This document shows positions 9,553 through 18,606 of a DNA stretch of 64,000 nt, in pieces. The position numbers were made by a program, and so were the translations under genes. Under the pieces are notes generated by a model. That model was given only the letters and a program-made list of their open reading frames with translations, made no database searches and had not been told where the DNA came from. Positions within the stretch are counted from its first letter, which is position 1. Each line of letters begins with the position of its first letter. The DNA is from JADJWR01 sp964509545. Its GTDB lineage: Bacteria; Pseudomonadota; Gammaproteobacteria; Burkholderiales; Burkholderiaceae_F. The stretch covers positions 56,304 through 120,303 of the forward strand of contig CAZDXQ010000007.1 in NCBI GenBank assembly GCA_964509545.1. The letters are read 5' to 3'.

Positions 9553-9901
9553 GCAGTGGCTCGATCTGCTCCAACACGGCCGATCGCAATGGACAAACGG
9601 CCCCAGACCAGATGTCGGCAGATGGCGGCGCAGCTTGACCGGCAGCAAGCGCCGGAAAAGCGCCGCCCGCCGACCGCTGTTCGCGCCTTACCGCGCGCTG
9701 CGCCGGATCAGGTCCATACGCAAGCGTGCCAGCCGCACCCGAAGGCGCAATCGTGCTGTCGATTCAGACAAACGGATGAGGCAGGCGATGCGAGCGCCGT
9801 CGCGTGCGCTCCGGACGCGGCGCGGAAGACGCACCGGTGCGACGCCAGGCGACGCCCCCTGACGTCCGTCCCGAGCGGCCAAGAATGGGCCGCGGTGGGC
9901 G
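9553..9901. other. Intergenic region between hybrid kinase and small membrane protein
   Basis: 349 bases with no convincing gene; short ORFs here are Arg-rich and lack recognisable motifs. It should contain the promoter of the hybrid kinase operon (minus strand), but no clear -35/-10 pair stands out. A GCGGCC/GGCCGC hairpin with a 7-base loop lies at 9875-9893, just after the stop of the gene ending at 9902; it has no T-tract, so termination there is possible but weakly supported. Confidence 0.5.
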
Positions 9902-10321
9902 TCAGCCCAGCCGCCAGTGTTCGCCGCAGCTGCGGCAGCGCACTCGCAGCCAGTGCGGCCGTCCCGCCTCTGGCGGATCGTCGGCAGCAGCGTCTTCGGC
10001 CGCCAGGACGTCGAACTTGCCCCAGACGCGGCAGCCCGGACAGGCCGCCGATTCGGCGAAAAGCTCGGCCCGTGCCAGCAGGACGCTGAATCGCTGCCAG
10101 GCCACCCAGGTCAGCACCCCGGCCACGGCCGCCACCCCGACCACGGCGAGGTAGTACACGGGCGAGCCGCGCAGCGCGTCCATCGCCTCGTAGCCGGCGA
10201 GCAGCAGGATCAAGGCAAGGAAGGCGGTGACGAGGTAAGCGTGGCTTTCGTACAGCTGTCTTTCGTACCAGCGGCGGAAGCCGCGCCGCCGAATCTCTTC
10301 GCCAACGTCAGAGCAACTCAT
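9902..10321 (-). CDS. Small membrane protein with two TM helices and a C-terminal CxxC pair (unknown)
   Basis: 139 residues from the ATG at 10321, preferred over an in-frame ATG at 10360 because a GGA-containing ribosome site precedes it. The N-terminus is charged and is followed by two hydrophobic helices (about 32-50, LVTAFLALILLLAGYEA; and 58-78, YYLAVVGVAAVAGVL). After them, in the C-terminal part, come two CxxC motifs about 38 residues apart (ACPGC and CRSC), suggesting a rubredoxin- or zinc-ribbon-like metal knuckle near the membrane. I do not recognise the family. It sits between two large sensor kinase genes on the same strand; its partner or substrate is unknown. Confidence 0.7.
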   Translation of the reverse strand: MSCSDVGEEIRRRGFRRWYERQLYESHAYLVTAFLALILLLAGYEAMDALRGSPVYYLAVVGVAAVAGVLTWVAWQRFSVLLARAELFAESAACPGCRVWGKFDVLAAEDAAADDPPEAGRPHWLRVRCRSCGEHWRLG

Positions 10322-10517
10322 CGGAGTATCCGCTGCACGATGACGCGCCGGCCGCGCCATGCCGATGCGGCCGGATGTGCTGGATGGGCAGCGCAGCAGA
10401 CGCGCGCTGGACTCGGTTCGACGGATTCATGGCAAGCGGTCCGTACCTTCCGAAGGCATGGACGCAGCTTACGCCCGCCGCCGCGATCGTTGCCCAGGAA
10501 TTGGCGCCGGGTCCTTC

Positions 10518-13500
10518 CTATGCGCCGCGCACTGCGGCCGTACCCTGCACCGACGCGGCCAGGCGTACCGCCGGCGGCATCAGTTCCAGGCGGGTGATCA
10601 CCAGCGGGCCCAACTGTTCGATACGCAGCCGCGTGCCCCGGTGAGGCAACAACGCTTTCACCAGGCCAAGCCCGGTGACGCCGTTGGCCACACGCGCGAG
10701 GTCGAAGTCTTCCTTGAGCCGTCCCGGCTGCTCGATGCGCAGTTCGATGCGCTCGGCACGGGCGCTGAACCGCGCAACCACCCGCTGGTCGATCTTGCCG
10801 CGGTGCTTGATCGCGTTACTGGCCAGCTCGTTGACGACCAACGCCATCGGTACGGCCTCTGTTTCCGCCACCCGCCAGCGCATCAGCGACGCCGACGGCG
10901 GCTCGACCTGGACCAGGGCGCTATGCACGCCGGCGAGGTTGGAGAAGATCCCCTGCACCAGCGCCGCCAGCGGCACGCCGCCTTCACCAGGCTGCATGCC
11001 GTAGACCAGCGCAATCGTCTGCACCTGGGTGGCCGTATCGGTCAGCGGCTCGGCCAGTTCCGGACGGGCAAAGGCCTGCTGCTGCAGCATGCCAGCCAGT
11101 CCCTGCAGGTTCTTCTTCAGCCGCTGGCGCACCTCGTGGATCAGAAGTTCGTGCTCGCGCAGTGCGGCCGCCAGGCGCTGGTCCTGGACCGCTTCGCGCT
11201 CCGTCGCGTCCTCGGCCACGCCGAAGATGCGCACGCCGCCGGACGGCGTGCGCACCGGGGTAAAGCGCACCGTGATGCTGCGTACGCCGCGCGTCGGATG
11301 ATTGATCCGCACCGTCAAGTCGGTGCGGCGAAGCCGCGCCAGCCGGCCCAGCATCAACGGCAGCCGCCGCGTCAGCGCCGGCCGCTCCTGCGCCAGCACC
11401 CGTTCCAGCGCCAGCCGCGGGTCGGCCTGCAGCCGTGCCGCCGAGATGCCGAGCAGCGCCTCGCAGCGCGGGCTGGCATAGATCAGCTTGGTCAGGCTGC
11501 TGTCGGCAATGAAGACGAAGGCGTCGATGTGTCCGGCCAGCTCGCGGAAGTGCGCCTCGGTGTCCTGCAAAGCTGCTTCCGTGCGCGCGGCGTCGGTCAG
11601 GTCGTCGACGATCGACATCAGGTAGCGCGGCACGTGCGGCCCCGGACCGCCGTCCTCCTCGAACACCGGCAGCACGCGCTGGTGAACGGTCAGCGGCCGG
11701 CCATCGATCGTGGCGCATGCCGCGCGCGCCAGATCGATCATCTGTCCGTCGGCGGCCGCACGCGCGTCGAGGGCCTCCATCTCGTCGGCCAGCGGCTGCG
11801 GGTAAAGCTCGCGCCACGTGCGGCCGACGACGGCTTCGCGCGGCCGCCCGAGCAGCGCTTCGCCGGCGCGATTGATGCTGATGAAGCGGCCGTCGTGCGC
11901 ATCGCGGACGGCGACGGTCACCGGCAGGCTCTCCAGCACCAGGTCGAGGTAATTGCGGATGCGCCGCACCTCCTCCTCGTTGCGCTTGCGCTCGTCGATG
12001 TTCAGCACGGTGACGATCTGCCCGGCCCCCGGGTGCTGCGGATCGATCGCCCTCATCGACACCAGCGCCCAGAACAGCGCGCCGTCGGCGCCGCGCATGC
12101 GCACCTCGGCCGGCGGGGCGCTGGCCAGGGCCCCCGCATCGAGCCAGGCCGGCACCGGATCCTCGGCCGACCACTCGACGAGCGCGGTGAAGGCACGCCC
12201 GACCGGGCCGTCGGCGCCGCCGAACATCGCCGCCGCCTGCGCATTGCAGCGGATGACCCGGCCGTCGGCCAGGTGCAGCAGCGCCACCTCCGTCGAATCG
12301 AAGACCAGGTTCAGTTCGAGCAGCGAACGCGACAACGCCTCCCGGCTCTGGCGCTGCGCCGTGATGTCTTGGAAGGTGTAGATCGCCTCGGCGCTGCCGG
12401 GGATCGCCGCGCTGCCAGGTTCCACCGCCCGCGCCTGCGCCAGGCACCACAACGGCTGCCCGGAAGCCGTCACCAGCATGGTCTCGACGCTGCTGGTGCG
12501 GCCCGCGACCACCTCCGGCAGCGGTCCGGCCGGCGTTGTCGGGTCCGCGCTTTCAGTGAGCCGCGACAGCGGCATGCCGACCAGCGCCTGCTCCGCGTAG
12601 CCGAACAGCCTCGTGAACTCGCCGTTACCGCGCACGATCAGCCCGTCGCGCACCTGGGCCACTGCCGCGGCCATGGTCTCGAGCAGCGTGCGCTGCTGGG
12701 CCACCGCGGCCTCGAGCTGCAGCGCCGCCAGCTTGCGCTCGGTGTGGTCCTCGATCACCAGCAGATAACGACGGCTGCGTTCGGCCCGCCAGCCGCGCAC
12801 GACCAGCCGTGCCCACACCGCCTTGCCGTCGGCGTGCACGATGCGCACGTCGGCGTCGGCCTCGTGCAGCGCCTCCGCCATCAGGTCGCGCCGCAGACGT
12901 TCGGCCGCCGCCGGTTCCGCCGGCGCCAGTAACGCCGCGGCTTCGGCGCCGACCAGGTCAATCAGCGCCCGGTCCAGCATCCGGCTCGCGGCGCGGTTGG
13001 CCTGCAGCACGCGCAGGTGCTCGTCGAGCATCAGCAACGCCACCGGGCTCTCGTCGAACAGCGAGCGGAAACGCTCCGCGCTTTCGAGCAACGCCAGTTC
13101 GGCACGCTTGCGTTCGCTGATATCACGGGCCAGCAGCAGGACCGACTCGCGCGGACCGTGGCCGGCGCGCTGCGCGATCACCTCTACCGGCAGCGCCGCA
13201 CCGGGCCGCAGCCGGTTGGCGTAGTGTGTCTCGCGACGCTGCGCACCGTGCAGGCGCAGCTTCTCGACCATGGCGGAAAAGTCGCCGGCCGCCAGGCCAA
13301 GGTCGATCTGCGCAATCGAGGCGGCGCCGAAATCGGCACGGTCCAGGCCAAGCTCGCGCATCGCCGTTTCGTTGGCGTCGAGCAGCACGCCGTCGGTGCC
13401 GACCTCGAGCACCATCTCGCCCGCCTGCTCGAGCGCGCCGCGCAGCGCCGACAGCGAGGTCTCGGCGAAGAGGGCCGGTTCGAGCCGCTCGACCAGCACG

Positions 13501-14228
13501 AAGACGCCATCAAACGCGCCCCGCGCGTCGAAGATCGGCGTGCGCCGCTCGCGCACCCACGGCCGGCTGCCCGCCGGCAGCGTGTACTCATGCTGCTCCG
13601 TGCTGCGCAACTGGCCGGCCTTCATTCGCTCGAGCGAGGTCACGAGCTCCGGCCGCGCCAGGCCGAAGACCTCGTCGAGGCGGCGGCCGAGCGCCCGGTC
13701 GGCGCCGATGCCGGTCAGCTCCTCGAGGAAGCCGTTGAAGTGTTTCAGCCGCAGCTCGCGGTCGAGCAGCGCGATGCCGACGTTGACCGCTTCGAGCATG
13801 GCGTCGGCGAGCGCATCGGCGCCACGCGAGGCGCGCACCGCGCCGCGCGTGTAGGTGACGTCGCGCAGGATCGCCGTGACATGCGGCGCGCGCGGGTCGC
13901 GCTCCAGCAGCAGCCGAACGTCGAAGTGGCGCCGTCCCAGCGGATGGTCATAGCTGAACTTGAACCACCGCTCCTCCTCCGTCTGCAGCAACTCCTGCAG
14001 TTGCTGCTGCCACAGCGCCGCATAGGGCGCGAAGCCGTCGACGTGGTCGAGTCGGCGGCCGAGCAGGCTGCGCCGGGCGAGCGCCGTGGCGCGTTCGAAC
14101 GCCGCGTTGGCGTAGACGACGCGCAGCGCGGCGTCGAAGCGCAGCAGCGCATCCGGCAACGCGTCGAAGACGTTGGCCGGAGGCGGATTCGCGACGTCGC
14201 CGGACGGCGGCAGGTCGGAGGCGTCCAA
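10518..14228 (-). CDS. Eight-PAS protein with degenerate HisKA_2-type histidine kinase end
   Basis: 1236 residues starting at TTG 14228; an in-frame TAG lies two codons upstream and no ATG is available before the first PAS domain. I count eight PAS domains between about residues 18 and 1000, several with typical phrases (FRSLFDESPVALLMLDEHL). No membrane helix is visible, so it is probably cytoplasmic. The end resembles the HisKA_2/HWE family: a DHp-like helix (about 1020-1080) and an ATPase-like domain with intact N-box (NELASNAIKH) and GLGLVKALL. However, the usual EVHHRVKNNL reads EVRQRLKKNL, without the phospho-His, and the DxGxG box is not recognisable. It lies about 195 bases downstream of flgL on the same strand, suggesting but not proving a role in motility control. 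Confidence 0.85.
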   Translation of the reverse strand: MDASDLPPSGDVANPPPANVFDALPDALLRFDAALRVVYANAAFERATALARRSLLGRRLDHVDGFAPYAALWQQQLQELLQTEEERWFKFSYDHPLGRRHFDVRLLLERDPRAPHVTAILRDVTYTRGAVRASRGADALADAMLEAVNVGIALLDRELRLKHFNGFLEELTGIGADRALGRRLDEVFGLARPELVTSLERMKAGQLRSTEQHEYTLPAGSRPWVRERRTPIFDARGAFDGVFVLVERLEPALFAETSLSALRGALEQAGEMVLEVGTDGVLLDANETAMRELGLDRADFGAASIAQIDLGLAAGDFSAMVEKLRLHGAQRRETHYANRLRPGAALPVEVIAQRAGHGPRESVLLLARDISERKRAELALLESAERFRSLFDESPVALLMLDEHLRVLQANRAASRMLDRALIDLVGAEAAALLAPAEPAAAERLRRDLMAEALHEADADVRIVHADGKAVWARLVVRGWRAERSRRYLLVIEDHTERKLAALQLEAAVAQQRTLLETMAAAVAQVRDGLIVRGNGEFTRLFGYAEQALVGMPLSRLTESADPTTPAGPLPEVVAGRTSSVETMLVTASGQPLWCLAQARAVEPGSAAIPGSAEAIYTFQDITAQRQSREALSRSLLELNLVFDSTEVALLHLADGRVIRCNAQAAAMFGGADGPVGRAFTALVEWSAEDPVPAWLDAGALASAPPAEVRMRGADGALFWALVSMRAIDPQHPGAGQIVTVLNIDERKRNEEEVRRIRNYLDLVLESLPVTVAVRDAHDGRFISINRAGEALLGRPREAVVGRTWRELYPQPLADEMEALDARAAADGQMIDLARAACATIDGRPLTVHQRVLPVFEEDGGPGPHVPRYLMSIVDDLTDAARTEAALQDTEAHFRELAGHIDAFVFIADSSLTKLIYASPRCEALLGISAARLQADPRLALERVLAQERPALTRRLPLMLGRLARLRRTDLTVRINHPTRGVRSITVRFTPVRTPSGGVRIFGVAEDATEREAVQDQRLAAALREHELLIHEVRQRLKKNLQGLAGMLQQQAFARPELAEPLTDTATQVQTIALVYGMQPGEGGVPLAALVQGIFSNLAGVHSALVQVEPPSASLMRWRVAETEAVPMALVVNELASNAIKHRGKIDQRVVARFSARAERIELRIEQPGRLKEDFDLARVANGVTGLGLVKALLPHRGTRLRIEQLGPLVITRLELMPPAVRLAASVQGTAAVRGA

Positions 14229-14394
14229 GGACTAAGGGGCGGCGGACGGCCCGCCCAAGTTAGGCGTGGGGCTCAGAATACCGCAGCCATACCCAGAATG
14301 CGGGGTGCCGGCGACAGACGGACGATGAGCCTGGCCCCGGGACGATCAAGGAAACGAAGGGCCTCAACAGGTTCCCCTGGCTCCGCGGGGTGCG

Positions 14395-14413
14395 GGCCGG
14401 GCGCAGCCCGGCC
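14395..14413 (-). terminator. GC-rich hairpin just after flgL
   Basis: Perfect 8-bp inverted repeat (GGCCGGGC / GCCCGGCC) with a 3-base loop, starting 11 bases beyond the flgL stop codon on the minus strand. There is no T-run after it, so it may be a weak or Rho-assisted terminator, or a 3' stabilising hairpin, separating the flagellar operon from the PAS-kinase gene downstream. Confidence 0.4.
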
Positions 14414-14423
14414 TCGGGGGCGA

Positions 14424-15623
14424 TCAGAGGTAGTTGAGCAGCGACAGTTTCGAGATCAGCGAGTAGCTGCGGATGGCCGCCTCGAAGGCCGTCTGCCGGC
14501 GCGTCAATTCGCTGGCCGCCTGCGCGTAATCGAGATCCTCGACGGCCGACAGCCGTCCCTGGTGCTCGAGGCTGCGGTCTTCGTTGACCTGCTCGTAGCC
14601 GTCCAGTTCGGCCAGCCCCGAGCCGATTTCGGCGCGCTTCAGCCGCAGGTGATCGGCAATCTGCTCGACCGAGGCCAGAGCGCCGCCGTAGGCGGAGATG
14701 AAACGGGCTCGATCGGGCGCATCGGCCAGAGGCTGCTGCAGCAGATCGATCGCCTGCGCCAGCGTGTCGAACATCGACTGATATCCGGCCGGGGCGATCG
14801 TGAACCGATCGCCAGTGGCCGGCTGGCCGCTCAGCGTCACGCGCATGCCGTCCAGTTCGATGGTCGTCGGCCCGCCCGTGCCCGCTGCGAACACGGTCTG
14901 CACGCTGTCGCTGGCGCGGGTGACGACGTAGTTCGTGCCGTCGAAGTCGATCGTGTAGGCGCTGCCGCTCAGCGCCGATGGGTTGTCGACCGCGCCGCCG
15001 TCGATGCTGGCCGTGCCGCGATTGCCGGCGTCCGCGCCGGTCACGAAGCTGCCGTTGCCGGGACGGATGCGCAGTAACAGCTCATCGCCGGAGAACTTCA
15101 CCTGCAGCAGCCTGTCGTTGGCGACCTCGAGGTGCCGGGCCGTGCTGTCGCCACGGAAGCTGACCACGCTGCCGTTCTGTGCGAACGGTGCCGCGCCGTC
15201 GCGGGCGCCGGCGAACAGGTAACCGCCGGCGCCATCGTCGCTGTTGGCCAGACCGACGACGCGATCCAACAGCCCCTGCAGATCTCGCGCCAGTGCGCGG
15301 CGCTCGTTGTTGCCGAAGGCGCCGTTGCCCGCCGCGATCAGCTTTTCCTGCACCTCGGCCATCGCCTCGCCGAGCTTGTCGAGCACCGACTCGGCCTGGT
15401 TGAGCAGGAAGCGCGCATGGCCCTGGTTGTCCTTGAACTGCGTCAGCCGTGCCAGGCCCGAGCGGATCGATGAGGCATCGGCGGCGCCCAGCGGATCGTC
15501 CGCGGGCGAGGCGATGCGGCGACCGGTGGCCAGCTGCAGCTGCGCACTGAGCAGTTCGCGCTGCCGATCGACGATCTGCTGCTCGCCGGAACGGTACTGC
15601 ATCAGGGTCGAGATGCGCATCAT
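14424..15623 (-). CDS. flgL: Flagellar hook-filament junction protein FlgL (HAP3)
   Basis: 399 residues, a normal length for FlgL. The N-terminus (MMRISTLMQYR...) and the C-terminal heptad-rich segment (SELTRRQTAFEAAIRSYSLISKLSLLNYL region, positions about 370-399) match the flagellin-like coiled-coil ends of HAP3. The middle is a variable beta-rich domain. FlgL joins the hook via FlgK to the filament and is exported by the flagellar type III apparatus with FlgN as chaperone; flgN is present at 26221. It starts 11 bases after the flgK stop and is cotranscribed with it, probably from the sigma-28 promoter upstream of flgK. It is the last gene of the flg operon. Confidence 0.95.
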   Translation of the reverse strand: MMRISTLMQYRSGEQQIVDRQRELLSAQLQLATGRRIASPADDPLGAADASSIRSGLARLTQFKDNQGHARFLLNQAESVLDKLGEAMAEVQEKLIAAGNGAFGNNERRALARDLQGLLDRVVGLANSDDGAGGYLFAGARDGAAPFAQNGSVVSFRGDSTARHLEVANDRLLQVKFSGDELLLRIRPGNGSFVTGADAGNRGTASIDGGAVDNPSALSGSAYTIDFDGTNYVVTRASDSVQTVFAAGTGGPTTIELDGMRVTLSGQPATGDRFTIAPAGYQSMFDTLAQAIDLLQQPLADAPDRARFISAYGGALASVEQIADHLRLKRAEIGSGLAELDGYEQVNEDRSLEHQGRLSAVEDLDYAQAASELTRRQTAFEAAIRSYSLISKLSLLNYL

Positions 15624-15634
15624 CGTTGTCTACC

Positions 15635-17524
15635 TCAGCGGCCGATGCTCAGGATCTCTTCGAACACGACGCGCGCGGTGGCGACGATCTTGGCCGCCGC
15701 CTGGTACTGCTGCTGATACTGCATCAGCCGCGAGGCCTCTTCGTCGAGGTTCACGCCCGCCACCGCGCTCTCGGCAGCGAGAGCGGATTCGAGGATGCTC
15801 GACTGCGCCTTGGCCAGCAGCTCGGCGCTGCGCGTGGCGCCGCCCAGATTGGCAACCACCGCCGAGAAGCCGTTGGCCAGGCTGGCGCCATCGGCAAGCA
15901 GGGCGCTGCCGAGCTGCGCCAGACGCAGCGCGTTGCGGTTGTCGCCGACGCCGCCGACATTGGCGCCGACGGTCACGGTGTCGCCGGCCGCGGCGACGCC
16001 GCTCAGCGTCAGGCGCCAGCCGTTGAATTCGATCGCGGCGCCGTCGGTGTAGGTGCCGCTTGCCGTGGTCACGCCGTCGCTGATCGAATAGCTGGTCGGA
16101 CTGGTGAAGGTCAGCGTCGTCGCGCGCTTGAGCGTCGACTCCGCCGTGCGCGGCGCGGTCGCCGAGATCTCCTGGACGCGCACGCTGCCGCCGTTGCCGA
16201 GCGCAACGGCGGCGGTCACCGGCGCGGCGGCGGCGACGCGGCTGATGTCGCTGATCGCCACGGCCATGTCGCGGCTGGCGTTGCGCAGCGGCTGCACGAT
16301 GAATCGGTCACCGTCGGCGGGCGGCGTGTTGGCGAGCGTGATCGTCAGCCCGTCCTGGTTGAACGTGGCCCCGGCCTGCGTCCAGCTGGTGCCGTCGGCA
16401 AGTCGCGTCAGCCGGTACTGGCCTGCGGCGTAGTCGATGCGGTAGTCGGTCGCCACCAGCTGCGCCGGATCGCTGATGGCAACGGCGATCGTCGTCGCCG
16501 GATTGCCGTTGCTTGCTGCGGCGAAGGCCGTGCCTGTGGTCGGGACGAACAGGTCGCCGCCCGGCACGCCGTTGCGATCGTCGCCGAGACGGTGCTGCGC
16601 GTTGACCATCCCCACCAGCGATGCCGCCAGCCGGCCAAGCTGATTTTCGACATCCGGCAGGTCCATCTCGCGGAACTGCAGCAACCCGCCGATCCGACCG
16701 CCGCCGACCGTGGCCGGATCGAGAGGCAGCACGCCGCTGCCGGCGCGCAGACCGACGCGGGCTGACTGCGGATCGAGCGCATCGGCGACCCAGCCCATTT
16801 CGTTGGCCGTGCCGCCGACGACCAGCGGCTGGCCGTTGGCGAGGAAGATGTTGACGCTGCCGTCGCTTTGCTCGACCGTCGACACGGCCACCGATTCGGC
16901 GAGCCGGCGGATGGCGACGTCGCGCATGTCGAGCAGATCGTTTGGCGTGGCGCCGGCGCCCAGCGCCAGCGCGATCTGGTTGTTCAGGTTGGCGATCTCG
17001 CGCGTCGTCAGGTTGACCGAATCGATCTCCAGCCGCAACTGGCGATCGGTGCCGCTGCGCATCTCCTGCAGACGGTCACCGACATCGTTGAAGCGGCCGA
17101 CCATCAGGTTGGCCGCGGCGAGCAGCGCCTGCCGCGCCGCCGGATCGTTTGGCCGCTGCGTGAGGTCCTGCACGGCGCTGAAGAACGCATCGACCGCGGT
17201 GCCGACGCCGGTGGTCGGATCGGCGAACAGATTGGCGACCTGCGCCAGTTGCTGGTGACGCATGTCCGCGCCCTGCGCCTGCGCCTGCGCCTGATGTGCC
17301 TGCTGCGTCAGGAAATCGCTGTAGACGCGGCGCACATCGGTCACCGCAACCCCCTGGCCGAGGAAGTTGCCGCCGATGAAGGTGCCGACCTCAGGCTGCA
17401 GCACGGTGATCTGCCGCGTATAGCCGGGCGTGTTGGCGTTGGCGACGTTGTTGCCCGCCGTGCGCAGCGCCGTGTAGGCGGCGTTCAGCGCGCTGGTGCC
17501 GATGGAAAACAGGCCGCTGCTCAT
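15635..17524 (-). CDS. flgK: Flagellar hook-associated protein FlgK (HAP1)
   Basis: 629 residues. The N-terminus carries the axial-protein signature (SALNAAYTALRTAGNNVANANTPGYTR), and the C-terminal segment (VNLDEEASRLMQYQQQYQAAAKIV) is the typical FlgK end; the centre is a longer variable beta domain. It forms the first of the two hook-filament junction zones and is exported through the flagellar channel bound to FlgN. A sigma-28 type promoter is visible at 17546-17572 immediately upstream, consistent with late-class expression of flgKL, while read-through from flgJ is also possible across the 74-base gap. Confidence 0.96.
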   Translation of the reverse strand: MSSGLFSIGTSALNAAYTALRTAGNNVANANTPGYTRQITVLQPEVGTFIGGNFLGQGVAVTDVRRVYSDFLTQQAHQAQAQAQGADMRHQQLAQVANLFADPTTGVGTAVDAFFSAVQDLTQRPNDPAARQALLAAANLMVGRFNDVGDRLQEMRSGTDRQLRLEIDSVNLTTREIANLNNQIALALGAGATPNDLLDMRDVAIRRLAESVAVSTVEQSDGSVNIFLANGQPLVVGGTANEMGWVADALDPQSARVGLRAGSGVLPLDPATVGGGRIGGLLQFREMDLPDVENQLGRLAASLVGMVNAQHRLGDDRNGVPGGDLFVPTTGTAFAAASNGNPATTIAVAISDPAQLVATDYRIDYAAGQYRLTRLADGTSWTQAGATFNQDGLTITLANTPPADGDRFIVQPLRNASRDMAVAISDISRVAAAAPVTAAVALGNGGSVRVQEISATAPRTAESTLKRATTLTFTSPTSYSISDGVTTASGTYTDGAAIEFNGWRLTLSGVAAAGDTVTVGANVGGVGDNRNALRLAQLGSALLADGASLANGFSAVVANLGGATRSAELLAKAQSSILESALAAESAVAGVNLDEEASRLMQYQQQYQAAAKIVATARVVFEEILSIGR

Positions 17525-17545
17525 CGTTTCCGGTCCTCGCCCGCG

Positions 17546-17572
17546 ATATCGGCAGATTCAGGCGTTTCTTCA
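17546..17572 (-). promoter_or_regulatory. Sigma-28 (FliA) type promoter for flgKL
   Basis: Reading the minus strand: TGAAGAAA, 11 bases, GCCGATAT, against the consensus TAAAGTTT-N11-GCCGATAA. The -10 box matches 7 of 8 positions and the spacing is exact. It ends 22 bases upstream of the flgK ATG. flgKL are classic late genes in enterobacteria, so the placement is biologically sensible. Confidence 0.75.
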
Positions 17573-17598
17573 GCCCGGTGCATTGGCCCCGACCCGCC

Positions 17599-18603
17599 TC
17601 AGCCGAGCCGGCGCAGCGCCTGCGCCGTCTCGATCACCTGCCGCAGCTTGGCGCCATAGTTCGGGTCGGTGGCATAGCCGGCGCGCTGCAGTCCCTGGGC
17701 GAAGCCTGCGGCGTCGGTCCGCTGGGCGAGCACGCCGGCATAACGCGGATTGGCGACGAGCAATCGCGCCCAGTCGCGAAACGCCTCGGCGTAGTTGTTG
17801 TAGGCGCGGAACTTCTCGAGCCTGCGCACGGGCACGCCGTTGTCGTATTCGGTGGTCACCGCTTCAACGGTGCGTCCCTGCCAGCCGCCGGTGGCCTTGA
17901 TGCCGAACAGGTTGAAGCTGCGCACGCCGCCGGCGCCGGCAATTTCGCGTTGCCCCCAGCCGGACTCGAGCGCCGCCTGGCCGATGATGAATTTCGCCGG
18001 CAATCCGGTGTCCCGCTGCGCCACCAGCGCGTGATCCCACATTCGGTTGACAAAAACGCTCTGCACCGTGGCGTCGCCGATGCCTGTCGGCGCACGGGCG
18101 GCGGAAGCATCGGCGCCGCCATCCCTGGCAGCCCAGGCAGTCGAGTCGCCCGGTATTGCCGAGGTGTCGGAACGGCTCCCGGCAGTCCTGGCCATCGCGT
18201 CGGCCCCGGCCGCAGAGGCCGAAGGACGCACGGCCCTGTCGCCGCGCACGCCCTCGCCGCCAGCGCTGTCCGGCGATGCCGACGGCACGGCCCGCGCCAG
18301 CTGGCGCTCGATCATCTCCGCCAGCCCAGCGCGTCCGGACATCGAACTGGCCAACTGCTGGTCGAGCATGCCCGTGTACATCTCGCCGGCCGAGGAGTCG
18401 AGCAGGCCCGCTTTCGCGGTGGCCTCGCGCATGCTCTTCAGCACCATCTGCATGAACATCGCCTCGAATTGCCGCGCCGCGCTGCGGATCGCCTGCCGCG
18501 GATCGCCGCTGGCCTGACGTCGCAGCCCGTCGAGCGAACGGCCGTCTGCGGCCAGCGCGTCGGCAGCCCGGGCGGATGGCAGCATCGACGTCAGCGGCTT
18601 CAC
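17599..18603 (-). CDS. flgJ: Flagellar rod-capping protein / peptidoglycan hydrolase FlgJ
   Basis: 334 residues in two parts. The N-terminal rod-binding domain (about 35-100; AARQFEAMFMQMVLKSMREA) caps the growing rod. After a long Ala-rich linker comes a glucosaminidase/muramidase domain (about 170-330) with the catalytic-type Glu in QAALESGWGQREI and the YNNYAEAF motif. It opens the peptidoglycan in the periplasm so the rod can pass. This dual-domain form is the one found in beta- and gammaproteobacteria. It begins 3 bases after the flgI stop, indicating coupling. Confidence 0.95.
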   Translation of the reverse strand: MKPLTSMLPSARAADALAADGRSLDGLRRQASGDPRQAIRSAARQFEAMFMQMVLKSMREATAKAGLLDSSAGEMYTGMLDQQLASSMSGRAGLAEMIERQLARAVPSASPDSAGGEGVRGDRAVRPSASAAGADAMARTAGSRSDTSAIPGDSTAWAARDGGADASAARAPTGIGDATVQSVFVNRMWDHALVAQRDTGLPAKFIIGQAALESGWGQREIAGAGGVRSFNLFGIKATGGWQGRTVEAVTTEYDNGVPVRRLEKFRAYNNYAEAFRDWARLLVANPRYAGVLAQRTDAAGFAQGLQRAGYATDPNYGAKLRQVIETAQALRRLG

Positions 18604-18606
18604 GGG

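Noticed and set aside
9720..9731. Sigma-54-like TGGCAC...TTGC on the minus strand upstream of the hybrid kinase
   Set aside because: Only two bases separate the two elements instead of five, so the -24/-12 geometry is wrong.
10359..12932. 857-residue plus-strand frame opposite the eight-PAS gene
   Set aside because: Antisense shadow with no domain pattern.
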